This document shows positions 10,101 to 25,100 of a stretch of 64,000 nt of DNA, in pieces. The stretch is from Marchantia polymorpha subsp. ruderalis (taxonomy: Eukaryota > Streptophyta > Marchantiopsida > Marchantiales > Marchantiaceae). The notes beneath the pieces were generated by a model, which searched no databases, was not told the origin of the DNA, and saw nothing but the letters and a program-made list of their open reading frames with translations. The position numbers and the translations under genes are program-made. The stretch lies in assembly GCA_037833965.1 (NCBI GenBank), contig AP031358.1:17802001-17866000 (forward strand), in the 5' to 3' direction. Numbering within the stretch: the first letter of the stretch is position 1; every line of letters starts with the position of its first letter.

Positions 10101-13100
10101 CTCAGCAAATATATAACCTCATCCACCTGGTGCGTCAAGAGACTGTTTCTGCACGGTTTGGTTCAAAGATTTTGACTGTGCTGTGACAAAGGTGGAGGAG
10201 ACCAAAGAAACTGTCTTGGCTGTACTCCCTGTATTGAAGCCAGGTTCACCAATTGAGAATGATAATGATCAGAGTGTTCTAGAAGAACTAAGGTAGATCA
10301 ATTCTTACAGCCTCGCATCGTTTCCTCAATAAACTCTTCAGTACTGCACAAGACATACTGCTCTTTTTTCTGCAACTCATTGTTCATTCTCTGTTAAACA
10401 GGAAATTGCAAGAAGATTTGACCACACACAAGCAAGAGAAACTCAAGGTCAATAGCTCTCCGGTTCTACTGTTTTGTATGATTGATGTGCCTCATTTATC
10501 CACTTGAAGTTTATCAAAACAGTACCGTCACGGGTTTTGAAAGCGGCAAACGAGAAATACGGATAGATGTACGTGACTTAAGTGGGAGACCAGTCCTGTA
10601 AGATATTTCGCCATAGTGTGTGGTCAACGAATATTTTACCATTGTGACCATGATATGGCGATTTACACATATAAGCCCACCTGTAAATCAAAATTATTGG
10701 TAGTATTTCCTGCAATGTTCTTCGTTTCCTAGCGCCAAGACCGTGCTACTTAAGTCCAATAAACTCTGAGTCACTTGATTTATCTGAAATTCTTTAAAAT
10801 GGTCAATGCTGACAACGCAGTTTTGGGAAACCAATGTGCACGACAAGTTAAATTGTTTGAAGTCGCAGTCATGTGGAAGATTGTTGAAATTTGATCCCTC
10901 TGATGGTCACGTGGAGGTAAATCTTACATCCGAAACTCTGTCTCTCTCTGCTTTAGTCGATCTCAGTTACATAAGAAGCTCACAATTCCAAACAATCTTG
11001 GAAGGACTAATCCATTGCAGTCGCTTTGTTTCAGTACTTTTCTGGTTCCCGCATTTTCCGTCATGTCTTCCGGTGCAGCTGTTTTCAGACTGAATGTTGT
11101 GTTGCGACGAACTTCTGTCCGAGTAAATTCTGCCCTCTGGAGTTTATTAACTGTTCGCATTTTCAGATTACGTTCTGTGACGACTTTGTGGCGCTGATCC
11201 GTGAAACTCGAGAACTGGCAACTCTCGGTTACAACATCAATGTAAGAATCTATTCGCCGAAGCGCGCAAATACCAAGTGGAAACATTTCTTCTCTTTACC
11301 ATATTATCTCCAAACGGCTGATCAGACTAGAATGTCCATGACCATAAGCAGGCTGATCTATTGAAGGCTGTGGAAGCAGCGCAAACATTCCAAAAACAAG
11401 GAATGCTCTTGAAACAAGTTGCCAATTTTTACAATGAAATCTCGACGCTGATGATTCCATGTCAGAAGCTGATTATGCTGCAAGATGCTTTGCGTTTCGA
11501 ATCTATTCTAAAAAATCCTTGTGACACCTTGGGAAGACCTTTGCTTTGGAACAACACCTCTGCCGTACAGGTAAATACCAAGTCTCGACATGCAGAAAGT
11601 TTACAGGTTAGAGAACAATGTGTCCTGTGACATTTTGTCAAGAAGATTTTCCAGTACGAGTCCTGGTGTTTTGTTCAGGTGTTGTAACGACAGTTTCATG
11701 AAGTAGACTCCATGTCCGTTGTCTTAAGTGTTTAATAAGCTCTGACTCGTAGGTAAGGCCAAGCTGGTAATCAGCTCTTGTACTTGAAGTTTTGAGTTTC
11801 TCACGGCCAACTGTACCCTTCCATCACTTAGTTTATGGTTTTTAAATAGATTTACGCTGGATACATAGGCACACGAATTTGAACTTATATCAAAAGGCAT
11901 CCGGAACAATGGATTCTTATTTTGTTATACATAGGCTCATACAGCTGACATTCTCGCCTTACATTGTGTTGAAAAAAGTGCATGCACTAATCCTCCTAAC
12001 TTCTTAGGCTTCTGACACTCTGTTTCAGCAAACTTTACACAAAGTTTATCTCAACTCACTTATAAGCTATGTCGTCCTTCTTCTTTTCAAGAGCTATACA
12101 GCAAGACTTCAGGAGGTATCCAGAAGTATATCCCAGAAAAATCGACAGCTGCACAAGCAACATAGGTACGCATGTCTAGTTTGACGTATATTCTTTGCAC
12201 CAATCCAATAAGTGCTCGTGTATTTACTTACAGGGGCCTTTGTAATTTCAGCAAGTTGCTACAAATTGTGAAGCGGTTGGTTACGTTGGATCTTCAAAAT
12301 TATCATGAACAGTGGCTGAGTTGTGTGAAACAAATGAACACTGTGTTTGATGAGGCGGAAAGACAGGGATTCACTAACCTGAATGACTGGCGCCGCCATT
12401 GGGATGTTCAGGTTGGTTCGGGTTGCGATTTGGTGTTTACTTATGAAAATTTTATACTTGTCTGAATGAGTTTGAAGGGTTTAGGGTTTAAACCCTACAC
12501 CCACTAAACTCTCTCCTTTTTATTAGATATGTTTGGACAAGCATACAAGCTCTTCCTTGAGATGTTTAGAATAACAAGCCAAAAAACATGAAAGCGAGGA
12601 TTCAATCAGAAACATGTGCAAAATGTGCTTCGACTCATTGTCTCTAGAATTTCACCTAGAGCGATCTTTGAGGTTTAACCAAGTAGTGTAGTATCTGTGA
12701 TGTGCATGAATCAGATTTGCAAAGCATTGGAGTATCAATACAATCTTGGCCTCAAACAGTTCAGTGCGAACCTTCCAGAGGTATGGTTATGAAGCTAAAG
12801 CCTCTAATTAGACGTTGAAGAATTTCCTACATTTCTAATCGGGCGGGGCATCCGGCAGGGCTTTTTTTAATTTCTAGTCTTCTTCTCAACTGCTCTCAAA
12901 GTTCCAGAAATAGAACTTGGAAGATTGAATCCAGTTTTGTACTCAGGTTCTACATTTTGAAGATCAAAGCGATAGTTTGAATACCTACCTAGTTAGTGTC
13001 TGGAACTACTCTTAACTGTTTTTCTGATACTAGTTGGGGTGAAGATTTGGAGTATACTAGATCCACGAGTAGTTCCTTGTTTGCTTTGAGCGGTGGAGCT

Positions 13101-16100
13101 AATTGTTGGGTAGCATGCAGAAATGAGTAGCATTTTTTCTCAACAGAATTGGAAATGATGAAAGATGGTTGCTTCACTTGCTATTCAAGTGATTTGGTTG
13201 AGATGTAAATTGAGAAAACTTTGTTAAAAAATGCTAGAAACTAGAAATAACTTCTAGAAATGCTAAAGTTTCTAGAGAAAAAGTTTTATCTATTTAAGAT
13301 AGGATTACCTCGGTAATTAATGAGTAGTTGACCCCGATAAGCTAAGGGTCTTGAATTTGAACCAAGCTTAGAAAATTAGGGTTTTGGATATATATATTTT
13401 TTAGTTTTGAGACTGAAAACTTCTGCATAATCCTAACGAGGTGATTATGCAGTCATGTCAAACCAGCACCTTGTCGTTATTCATTTACTCAGATAATCAT
13501 TACAATTTTTCAATGTTGGATTGCTGAAGAATGGAGATGAAGTATTTTGAAGCAAAGTTTCGAATTGGTTCTAAACAGTATCTTTATAAGTCTGAACTCA
13601 ACTTACTATTTCTCATAGTATGTTTGAGGGTAAGGGTGAACGATAGCAACTAAAAGAGAATACCCAAGACTTAAACAATTGAGATATCATGGTAGCGGTT
13701 ATTCACGTTAACAATCTGATTCCCAAAACAACGAGGGAAACATCACATGGAAGGTCAACTGAAAAAATTTTGCGCGGCCGCTCAGTTTCTGTACAAAAAG
13801 CCTTCTATGGCAAGGATTTTGTGCCTGTACGGAATAAATTTGAGCAAGATATAACAGTATGCAAAATAGAAAATAAATGGGCATCATCCATTGCACACTA
13901 CTAAATATATGACTGATCTTCAACAGAACATCTATGCATGATCAATTGAAGGATGTCTTCACATCAACTTAAAAGTAGAAGTTTTTCGCAGATATACCTA
14001 TTTTATATTGATAATGATGTACTACTTATTACAAAAGTGAAGTGTTCAGATCATCGTTAAAGTGGTATTTCGTCAGAAGAGTCTGCAGTACGAACCCCCT
14101 CTCGAAGAGATCAGGGCCAATCACTACAAAGAGATAAAGAAGTACTTGAGGTAAAACTCGTACGCAAAGCGTTGATTTGGTCTAGATTCATCAGCTGTTC
14201 TATGACTTACAAAGCTCAATTGAGCACGTCGAGTCTCATGAAACACAGTTATAGGTATATACAACGTGTGATCCAACTACGGCTTTGTTCTCCAGTGGTT
14301 ATACTTTACTTGCGAGTTCTGGAATTTCCTTGACTTGAAATTCTTTTGGCCTGGAAGCTTGCCCATGAGTATTAGGGGAGTATCGAAACAACCTGATCTG
14401 TTTCAGCACCTGATTATGGATACTTGTTCGTGTGATGCAATGAAAGTTCTCTATGAGAGGTAACTATCATTCTCCTACACTTGAGCATTGTTAGCAGTGG
14501 TGCAAGCAGTACTGTTTGCGTAGAGAAGATGCAACTTTTCCAAGAAATGTTTATCATAAATTTCTTCCCCCAAAATTGCTTCCTAAATCCAAAATTGCAG
14601 TCGGATGTCATCAAAGCATCTTCAGTCTGCATGGTACTCTCTCGTTTACACGTCACTTACGTACATCTTTCTGTATTTCTTTCAGTACAGAAGAACTCAT
14701 CGCTAGACTCATGGAAGAGGAGAAAAAGCTAGTTGACACGCTCGTATTGGTAAGCCCTCAAAAATTGACGTCACATTCAACGTTGTAAATTAGTTCCGTC
14801 ATCCATCACCCAGGTCCAAATTCAGGCAAAAATCGTTCCAATTTGTTGGAATTGTTAATCAGGATTTTAGTTCCTCTATGTATTTAGCTCTAGAATAGGG
14901 ATTTTTAAGATTATTATATCCTGATTTAGTTAGGTCAAAGTGATATTTACAATTGTTTTAATAAGGTTAGTTTTTAAGTAGATTTCAGCCACCATCAACC
15001 GCCTTAAAATGAGGTTGTAGGGTTAACACTAGGGGAGTCGTCAGGCACTAGTGATACATCTAGAATGATAAATCATATTTTCTATGTATTCTAGATGTAT
15101 ACTTAGACGGGTATTCTTATTTGTGTTTTCTGCCATCAGAGTGAAAATATCTGAAACTCTTGGCTCAATCTTGATTTGATGTTCTATATCAAAAAGCTAA
15201 TCTTAAGGTGGCTGATGACGGATGAACCTTAATGAAACCCTCCTCCGAAATTAAATTAGTGCTTATACAATTAACTTCGATATCAACAATTTCAACCTTC
15301 CCAGTTGATGAGAAGGCAGTTTCAGTCTCATTTCTTTTATGCACTTCCTACGTTTTTTTAGAAGTGCTGTAGTAATCAAATCAGCAGTTTGGACATGACT
15401 GCTACATCAATTAACTCTTTTTTTCCTTCTTACTCAACAAATTTTCTATGTAAAACATTATATTTATTCCTAAAATAACGGAAATGGTTTTGAGTGAGCA
15501 CAATAACTACAGTGTTATCGCACATCAACAATATAGTTGGAGCTTGAGTAAATCCAGGATCATTCAATATACTCCTCAACCTAATCCTTTTTTTAATTGC
15601 TAATGAAGAAGCCATGTTCCAAATTCTGTTGCAGATAGAGCTCTAGACTTTTCTGTTTGCTCCCCTATCGGATAGCTCCACCACTAAGGGTAAAAATGTA
15701 GACAATTGTGGACCTATTGTTATCACATTTATCTCCTCAACTAGCATACAAAAAATCCTGTGAGAGTGATTCTCGGATTCCAACTTTTTGAACTCCTAGT
15801 AAATGTTTCAAGTGCATTAAGGTACCTTAGCACCGTTGTGACATATCCCCGAATGAGCTGGAGTTGGAAAGTTAGTGCAATTGGCCAAAGTTCCCTGCGA
15901 ATTAGCTATATCTGGTCGGGTATAAACCATATCAAACTTCAGTGAGCCTACGACTCTTGGTAAGGAAATTTGTGATCCTCAATTTGTCAAATCCTCAAAA
16001 TTTGTCTCTTTGCCAGTTTCTCCATGGTTTTAAGGCCCCAACCAGAATTTACGGGTGTTGCAACAGATTTTTGCATCCTTTGTCCTATACCTTTATACAA

Positions 16101-19100
16101 TACTCTTGTTGTATTTGGTCTGGTTTATTCAAAATTACCCTTCCCTCTTTTTCTCTATCAATGTTGATCACAGCAGGACCTATCGTTGTCATTATAAGAA
16201 TAAAGCAAAGGTAGGAGAGAACATTTATCATTGCCTTGACTCACTTTCCATCAGTAGAGTATCATCTACAGCAGAAACAGATCATCTACATAGACTGCAA
16301 TAAAGCATTCCATCCTTGCTGCACATACTCAAGTCAGATAATGCTATCTTCAAGCCTTGTTTCAAGAGATAACTATATAACTTTTGATATTAACTTCTAG
16401 GTGCTTACTTCAGCTAATAGAGTAATAATTTCAACAACCTCACCTTTCCACGATGTAGCCATCAGATTCACCCATGTATTCCCTGCTCCAAATTCCCATT
16501 CCGAAAAGTTCTCTTTAGATCCAATTGTTCACTTCCCAATCATTCTTGGCTGCTCGAGCTAAGACCATCCTGGAGGAGCCAGACCTTGCTACTGGAGCAA
16601 TGGTTTTAACTATATCCCTTGGCTACAAACCTAGTTTCAATTGCCTCCTCTCTTCACTTTGAAAACCCATGATCATGGGTCATTCTTCTAGCTTGAAGAT
16701 CCACCATCTCCCTTCTGTGGTTTTTTTCCCACTTATTTCAGTCTAGCCTATTTGCTGCCTTAACATATGAAGAAGGTTCATCAATCTCAAAAGTACATAT
16801 GGCCTCCTCCACTTCAATAACATATTGGAATAAGACGTAAACAATCTCTACAACAAACTCAATCTCTTTAATTGAGATTTTGGATATTTTAGGAGCAACT
16901 TTCTAAGTAGAATAACCATCTTCAACAATTTCGCTCCTCCTGACGTAGATCCCAATTGGATATCAGGAGGTCCATCTTCGTCCTCTTCGGTGCCTACTAT
17001 ATTATGTATCAGTTAATTCACATCCGGGACTAATCGAGTTTCCTCAAAATCATGTGTTTGGGATGATGTTTCACCTCTATTATGACCAACACCTGTAAAG
17101 AGTAGTTCTCCACGTAGAGGAACATGTGTAGCAAGTATTTGAGCTGTTGCAGTGCCAGCCAGTTCTTCCATTCATATACTCCCAAGTATCATATACATCA
17201 AACAATACATTACTACTCCGAATTCTTCAATTATTAATCAAAACCAAGACCTTATTCATAACCATAACTTTGGGCTGCCTGCAGGGTACAGTAGACTTGG
17301 AAGATTGTGTCAATTTCCAAGTTAAGGACCTTAAGGAGTGGGAACTCAACTTCAAAGCGTTGAAGTCTCGAACGAAAGAACTGGAGAGGTTTCCTTCAGA
17401 AATCAGAGTGGGTTCCGTTGACACCTGAACTATTAAAAAACACATTTTTTAGTTGCTGTAACCAGGATTATGGGTGTATCCTTGGAGCGATTGAGCTCAA
17501 AACGTGCGGTCATTTTCTGTTCTCTCGATTTAATTGCTTGAAAAACACCATTCGATAGAATATCAATGCCTGGATCACCCCTAGATCTGCCCCGTGATTG
17601 TAAGAAGATTACAATTTTTTTCCCTTACAGATCGGATGCTATAAACTCGTGACTGAGCCGGCTAAAGTTGCGCTCGATGAGCAGTTGAGGAGACTGCATA
17701 AAATACTGTGCGATTCTTTGAGGAAAAAAGCCATGCAGGACATGTCAGAAATCGAGAGGTTTCTTGCTGAAGGAAACAAGGTTCTGGAAGGAGAAATACG
17801 GTGTGTGGAGGACATAGTGTCGATGCAGCAAGCTGTGTCCGACCTTGTGAGAATTCCCGCAACTTCCGTACATCCTCTTGAATGCATCAAAAGCCATGGG
17901 GATCTATGAATCCCTTCACAGATCCCTTACACTTGAACCGTAATATCAATTCTAAGAATGTACCGTACCTGCTGGGAACTCAACATACCTGAACTGAGCT
18001 ACTCGTAGTACTGAAAGTCGTATTTGATAATTTGGTCAACCATTGAATTTAATTACACGTATGGAAAGGACGACTCTTTTCAAAGATTTTTTTCTGATTA
18101 GAAGTTTACGGTCGTTTTCAATTCTCTAAGTTGAGATTGAAATCTTGTGCCTTCTTATCACTGCAGATAGCTTCAACTCCAAAAATGCTTGAATTGCGCC
18201 GCAGCTGTGACCAGGAACTGTGCCTGCTGAGGCAAGTCACAGAACACCCATTAAGCTCGACCGGCCGGACATCCTCAATCTCCGCCGAGAGACTCAGCTT
18301 CGCCAATAATTCCAACAATTGGGAAACCTTCGTAATTAAGCTCAGCCATCACGAGGTGAATCAGGAAATTTAGTGCTGGTGCTTCAAAATTCAAGATATA
18401 ATTTGTTTTGACCTGGTAAATCGTCCTTCAGAAAATTTATCTAACTCGAATTCTTTATCTCGGGATCCCAGAGCTACCTTTCTGAGGAAGGCGAACGCAT
18501 GAAACTGAAGTTGGAGAAAGAGCTACAAGGACTTCGCAAGAGGCTCGAAGATTTTGCAATTTTGTGGTTCTATTCCAAACCTACTGTATCTTTTTCACTG
18601 ATTTAGGGTCAAAGGTAACGAATGATGTAGGGCCCACGTTATAATTAGCTCCGCTAGTACAAGGATCAAACTTCAAGCAGTGTTGTAATTATTTCTGTAA
18701 GATATTTGTTTTGTTTTGCTCTGATGTGTGTTCATAATTATCATTGCGTCTAGCACACTATACCTTTCAAGGCGTATATATTAGAATTTTTTAATTCATC
18801 CCACGGTTCTATCCAACCAGGAAAGAGTGGAGAGCTAAAATTGTGTGGAAAGGAAATCTACCTGACACAATTGCTAGCATAAGGAAGAAAGAACACAAGC
18901 TACAGGAGATTGAGGTACATTATATAGATTGAGGTTTATACATTTTACTTTGTCACCATAGATGACGTTAAATGTCCGTGAAGTTATCAGCCCCTGTGAA
19001 GCCTAACAAGAGCCTAGGATAGGATCTGAATAACAATTTGAAGCGAAACTTTTATTTTATATGAATGCTTGACCTTCGATGAGACCGTAATTGACAGGAC

Positions 19101-22100
19101 ACAAACTAATGAGAGACTGAATTTTATGTCTTAGGGAGTAGTTGAAAAAGCTACAGAAAAGACCAAAAAACTTGGGATGGAAATGCCTCAGTTCCCCATT
19201 TTATCACATGTCAAACAGGACATCAAAGCGGAAATCTATGTAAGGAGCTTCGATTTTGCTACCTGCAATCGCAAGTGAAACAGATTGTACTTGCTGATGG
19301 GCATGATTGATATTTATAATGATTTTTCAAGAAGATAATGATCATAACGTCTAAGAAATTATAAGTTTGATGTAATTTATGGTAACAATTTGACATTTAT
19401 TTTATCCTACATCAGAAATGGGAGAAATTTGGAATATTTCTAGAGGAAATGAAGCGGATTAGAGAAGAGGATTGGAAGTCGGCGAAGACTCATTTGACGT
19501 CATTGGAGGATTTTGTCTTGAAGTGGGGAACGTTTCTTAGCAACAGTTCCTCCAAGACTGAAGTTGAAATCAAAAGCGTCCAGGTTCAGTATGTTTACAT
19601 AACGCATGATCTCCGTTTCCTTTCAGAAAGATGAGTTACAAAAAGCCTGCATGGTGATTTTAGCCTCCATTGAGAGCGAAGGTGCTTTCAGTCTTAGAAG
19701 ACACATACCTACTGATCACTGCAATACAAGGTTTTCGTAATAATGAAGATAACGGTGTGGAAGAAGTCAATATATCTCGAAATATATGAACTCGGTCTTT
19801 CACTTAAAGCTTCCAACCTCAACTCATATTAACTGCATTCCAGTGCCGTACAGCTCTCACTGCCGATACATCTTTTACAGGAGTTGGAGCTCTTCAAGAG
19901 ATGCTTAGCAATATTTCCCTACATAACGGGTGAAGGATGGGATCACCATCATTGGCACAAGCTTTTTGTTCTTATACAGCTCGAATCTGCGGTACATATA
20001 TACTTGCATCCTTCATCCACTACAGATAAAAATCACATGAAATTAGTCTAAATTGTGTTTCTCTCTCCAATATCTACATTTAATTTGCTCCTTCTCCAAC
20101 TCGTGTCTTCAAAATCACAATTGTGATTTTGAAACTTTTTTCCTCTGTTTATTAACTACAGCGATCAAAGAGTAGGGTGAGTGTCTGGCCCTTTCCAGTG
20201 CTTCTCCGTTAAGTGCGTTTGCATTTTTTTCCCAGGACTCTAGAAATCTGCGAGTTGAAGACTTGAAGGTTGGAAATCTCCTCGATAGAGTTCATAAACT
20301 AGTTCAACATGCAGATGCGATCAAAGCTCTCAATGCTCTTGCTGCTGGAGAGGTACAAGCCTCAGAGTCTGTCGATGATGAAAGTTTTTGAATCTAGGAT
20401 TAACAACATCTTGTGCTTCACGGTTGGACTTTAGCAGAGAAACACAAGTTTCCAAAGTTCCATGACTTGCAGATACTAAACGGCAATCCCACATTAAAAT
20501 CAAACTATTATGACTCCAGCCTGTGACTGTCTTGGTCCATCACTGTGCAGGCTAGTGTAAAGGAGGCCCTCCATCAAACAGTATTGTGGGGATTACAGCG
20601 TTCATTCGCGTTGGTGCAATATGAACTAACGAAAAGAGATCTCCAGTCAATTTTTCTTATCAGGGATTGGCAAGAACTACAAGTAGAGGTATGCAGTCAC
20701 GTAGAACATGTGCTCCTTACTGACTGATAATGAAAGACTTATGAGCGGTGTGAATATGTTCTAGTATTGATTTCTCTCTCCATTTTGTTCAGGGCTGGCA
20801 CCATCAGGTTTTTTTAAAAGACCTGCAATTATTTTTTGGCATGAAATCGGGTTTTTGGATTTAAATCTATTATTAGTCGCGGACTCCGCTGCTGGCTGCT
20901 GCAATCTTTAATTAGTAGCAAGCGAGATACGTTACTAGTGTAGTTATGAGTGTAGAAATTATTGAAATGGAAGCCAGTATTTATTAAGACGAACTATCCT
21001 GCGATATTAGCGGGTATCACCAGCCCAGAATTATTCGATGTTGACGAAGAGTCTGGTTTTGATAGCGCATATGGATCCGATGTTGATAATGAATTTTAAG
21101 AACCATGAGCTATTTGTTACTACACTCAGTACAGTGTTCTGTTCTGATTAGGTACTAATAGTCTAATACAATTGATTGAATTTTTATCAATTAAAACCAT
21201 TGTTGAAATCAGGTATCTAAATTAACCCGAAATGTTTTCGATAAAAATCGGGTTTTTTCCACCCCTGATTTTGTTGTCCAAATTGCATTCAATTTCTTTT
21301 ACTTACTGTAAAAGGAATAGATACGAGCTGAAGTACGCATCTGAAAGTCTTTTGTTGTCATACATAGGTGGGAGATCAGCAACTTTTGTTGAGATCTTTG
21401 AAGGATTCTCCTCACTCATCATCATTCAAAGATGATCTATTAATATGGGAAAGGCGACTTGCTGCTCTGCAGCAATCATTGCAGCATTTCAATAGGTACT
21501 TACGGCAGAATCTGAAACAAGAGACATGTCATGAAGTTTTTGTATGAAGCGGTATTGATTAATAATTAGTAAACTGCATACTGAGGTCTACGGACCATAG
21601 ACCGTTGTATCGAACAAAAATAAAAGCATTTAATCATTACATTGCAAATTATAGGAAGTTAATTCTTCTAAGGATTCACTGCTAGTTCGTCAGAAGGGCA
21701 ACTAACCTATGAGAGTGTACCAGAGGCTTCGGATGAATATCTCTAAAACACTATAATGTCCTCTACTGAACGAGTTCTCTGAGTTGATGGTCCAATTGCT
21801 CAGTGTTCAGAGGAAGTGGATATATCTCGAGCCTATTTTTGCGAAAGGTGCCTTGCCCTTGGAACAGGTAAATGAATCAAGTTAAACGCTTGCCTGTCTT
21901 TGATAATCAAGAACTTCGTGTACGATGAGCAAATTTGGTACTGGTTATAGAATAAAAGCACCCTAAGTCTCTATTTTCACTGTATAATATTAAACGTCAT
22001 GTTGACAACTGTCGGTACTACTCTAAATTCCTTTGATCTAAATCAATCCGAAGATACTGGAGAGGGGTCCTTCCAACAAAACTTGAATACTGTTGTGAGC

Positions 22101-25100
22101 AGATCGTGAAAATGTATGATTGCAGCCCAGGTTCAACAAAGTGGATGAGGAGTTCAGGACAATCATGAGTTCAATAACTGTCAACCCCGCTGTCACAAGT
22201 TTTATGGAGATACCGAGGCTGGAGGAATCTTTGCTTCAGATGGACTCCCAGCTTGACATTTGTCAGCAAGCACTCTTTGCCTTCCTGGAAGTAAGTTTCT
22301 CTCTAGCTTCATAAATTTACCTGTTTTTTTGTTCAAGTTGATAGTGTTATAGAAGTTCAGTTTCATTGACGTCCAAACAATTATCTCTTTCTTGCAGGAA
22401 AAAAGATCAAGCTTCCCTCGGTTCTACTTCATCGGAGATGACGATCTCCTGGAAATTTTGGGACAGTCTGAGAGCCCTGCAATTATTCAGGTTATTGTTT
22501 TTTTAAGCCAAACCTTACGCATAACCGATTCAGAAAGTGAAGTTGCGCTGTATATACGTCTATATTATTAGAAGAAAACTGGAACTGATGACAGAAAAAG
22601 TTTTTTGGGCGAAGAAAAAGAAAAAGGTTGTAGGATTTGGAAATTACCAGTGGCAAGGTGTGGACTCTTAACTGTGTTCTTATAATCCGACTAGCAATGT
22701 ATTTACAGAAATTCATAGCTCAACCTTGAGGATGAAGTCCTCAAGGTTTGTGAATCCTACTTAAACCCTTAAGTAAAGAAGTAGTTTAAGTAGTACAACT
22801 TATAAGTTACTTTTATAAGTACAATTCTTCTTCCAAGTACATAGAAGAACTGACTTTGAGACTAATAATAACATAACATGGTTCTTGCGATGCTGTAGGT
22901 GTGAAACTTCTCCTTTAGTTTGTCCCATACCTCTTTGGTGTTCTTCAGCTACAATAATCACTTAATCTCTATGTTTCAAGCCGATACAAATTCGTTCTCT
23001 TTGCAAAGTTGGTCAATTTCTGAGTTTCTGCAGTGATTGTAGTGGGCCTAGTCTTTTCATCACCCACCATCTTCCATATGTCCGTCTGAACTAGAATGTT
23101 ACTCCGCTTAAAACTCCAATAAATGCAAGTACCTTCCAGATTGCTACCCTCATGCTTCCATCTCCGGACATGGTTACTACCATGTCAGTAGATGGTAGTA
23201 TGAATGAAGATGCAGTTCCTTTGTAATGTTAAAAAGAATAAAAAAAGATGGTAGTATGCACGACGATGCCCTTCCTTTTTAATCTTCAAAGGAAGAAAAG
23301 TTAGGAACTCCAATTTGAGAAGCTCAGACTAAACTTAAAGGAGCTCTTTTACCATGTTTCAGTCAAAGACCAGAGCTATCTCTTACTGAGTTTCAGAGGT
23401 TTAAACATAGGACAGGGCCTTGGAAAGCCACCCAAACCCTATTTGAAAACTAGTTTAATCAGCCATAACTAGCTAGTTTTGTACGTAAGTAGGGATATCA
23501 ACAAAAATGATCTTAAAGCAATAATCTTCAATGTTTTTAGATGTTCATAGATTGGCTGTAATAAGCAGGCTCATTTTCTTCCACTTACTTTGGCCTTAGG
23601 AATATCGTAGTTCATCAAGACTGTCCAATTTTTTATTGATGTGATTTAATCTCAAAATCATAAACATACAGTTACTCATCTACATTAAAATGAAAATTTA
23701 ATTTAAGAGTCAGTCATTGTGATCAACCTTAGGTTTGATTTTATGTCTTAGTCATTATTAAAACCTTTTAGGCAACTTTTACTTTTAGTAAAGGAATTGA
23801 TAATCACCTTGCCAGTGATTATTCCCTTAATTTCTGATTTACCTTTTGAGTATTGGAGTGTTGTGGAGTCAGGCTGAAATTAGTACTCTAAAAAAGAACC
23901 GAGTTAGTCTCATTATAAGAATGTGAATGTCTTTATAAGTCTGATCTCAGGTTACTACATTTCATAGCATACGTGAGAGTAAGAGGGAGTGATAGCCAGT
24001 GATGACAAGAAAGGAGAGTCTTCACGAGTCCGTTACGTGATGGAGACATTATCTAGACTTCATTTATAATATTCATGATCACAATATCATTTGTCCAATT
24101 CTACCAATTCGTGTCCATGCTCTAATGTTGTTTTCCTTATGCAAGATTGCAGACTCATCTTACAAAGATATTTTCAGGAGTGAAGACGGTAGAATTTTCA
24201 GGAGACATGCGAAGGTACTAAAACATAGTAGTCACGTATGAACATGTGAATTCCATTCTTAAGAACTATACTTAGGGGAAAGATTCTCGTTGCTATAGTA
24301 TCTGAAATTCAGAACTTAGGAGGTAGGAGGAAGAAGAAAGCTTTTGAAAATAGCACAGTGCATCGAATGATACAGCTTCCTTCTTAGTGTGTTCTTTGCC
24401 TTGGATGTACCTTAAAAAACTGATGTCTAGACACTTTTGTAGGATAACGGCTGTAGAAAGTCCGGAAGGAGAAGTTATCAAGCTCAGATCGCCGGTTCCA
24501 ATTTTGGAGGAGGTTGAAACCTGGTTAAGTGATATGCATTCGACATTGAAGGTAAATCTTATAAGGTCTATCCTGCAGGCCATTGGACATTGTACTTGTT
24601 ACTCCAGTTTCTGGTCATTTTGTTTGGAGTCTTTCTTACAGATAAAGTGCAGCTGAATTGACTCACTTTGTGAATACGTCAAAATTGACGTCAAGGCTAA
24701 ACAATTTGAAAAGGTTTCTACGCACTTAGAGTCCTCTCCAGTGGTGAGCTTGCGGCCTTAAGCTAAGATGCTGCGTATAATGTTGAGTTATAATTTTTGA
24801 AGCTAACAATCGATGGTATGGAGAGTATCTTGTTCTGTTTCCTTACATTGCCAGCTTCTCAATTCTGTGTTTTCTAATAGTTAAGGAAACCTCCAAACTG
24901 AATCTAAATGTATTCTCGACTCCAGTAAATAGAAGCTCATTACTTTCATGTACATACTTCGTGACCATCTTCATTCTTGCATGTTCAGTCAACACTTCGT
25001 GAGAGCTTGCAAGAGAAGCTAAGAGGGGGCGACGACAGCAACAATTATCCTTGCCAGGTGATATCTCTGGCTGGTCAAATAGAATTTACAGCGAGATGCG

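Noticed and set aside
12476..12505. Telomere-like TTTAGGG/AAACCCT words in a dynein intron
   Set aside because: Only about two repeat units in a short palindrome; too little for an interstitial telomere, and telo-box function in an intron cannot be supported.
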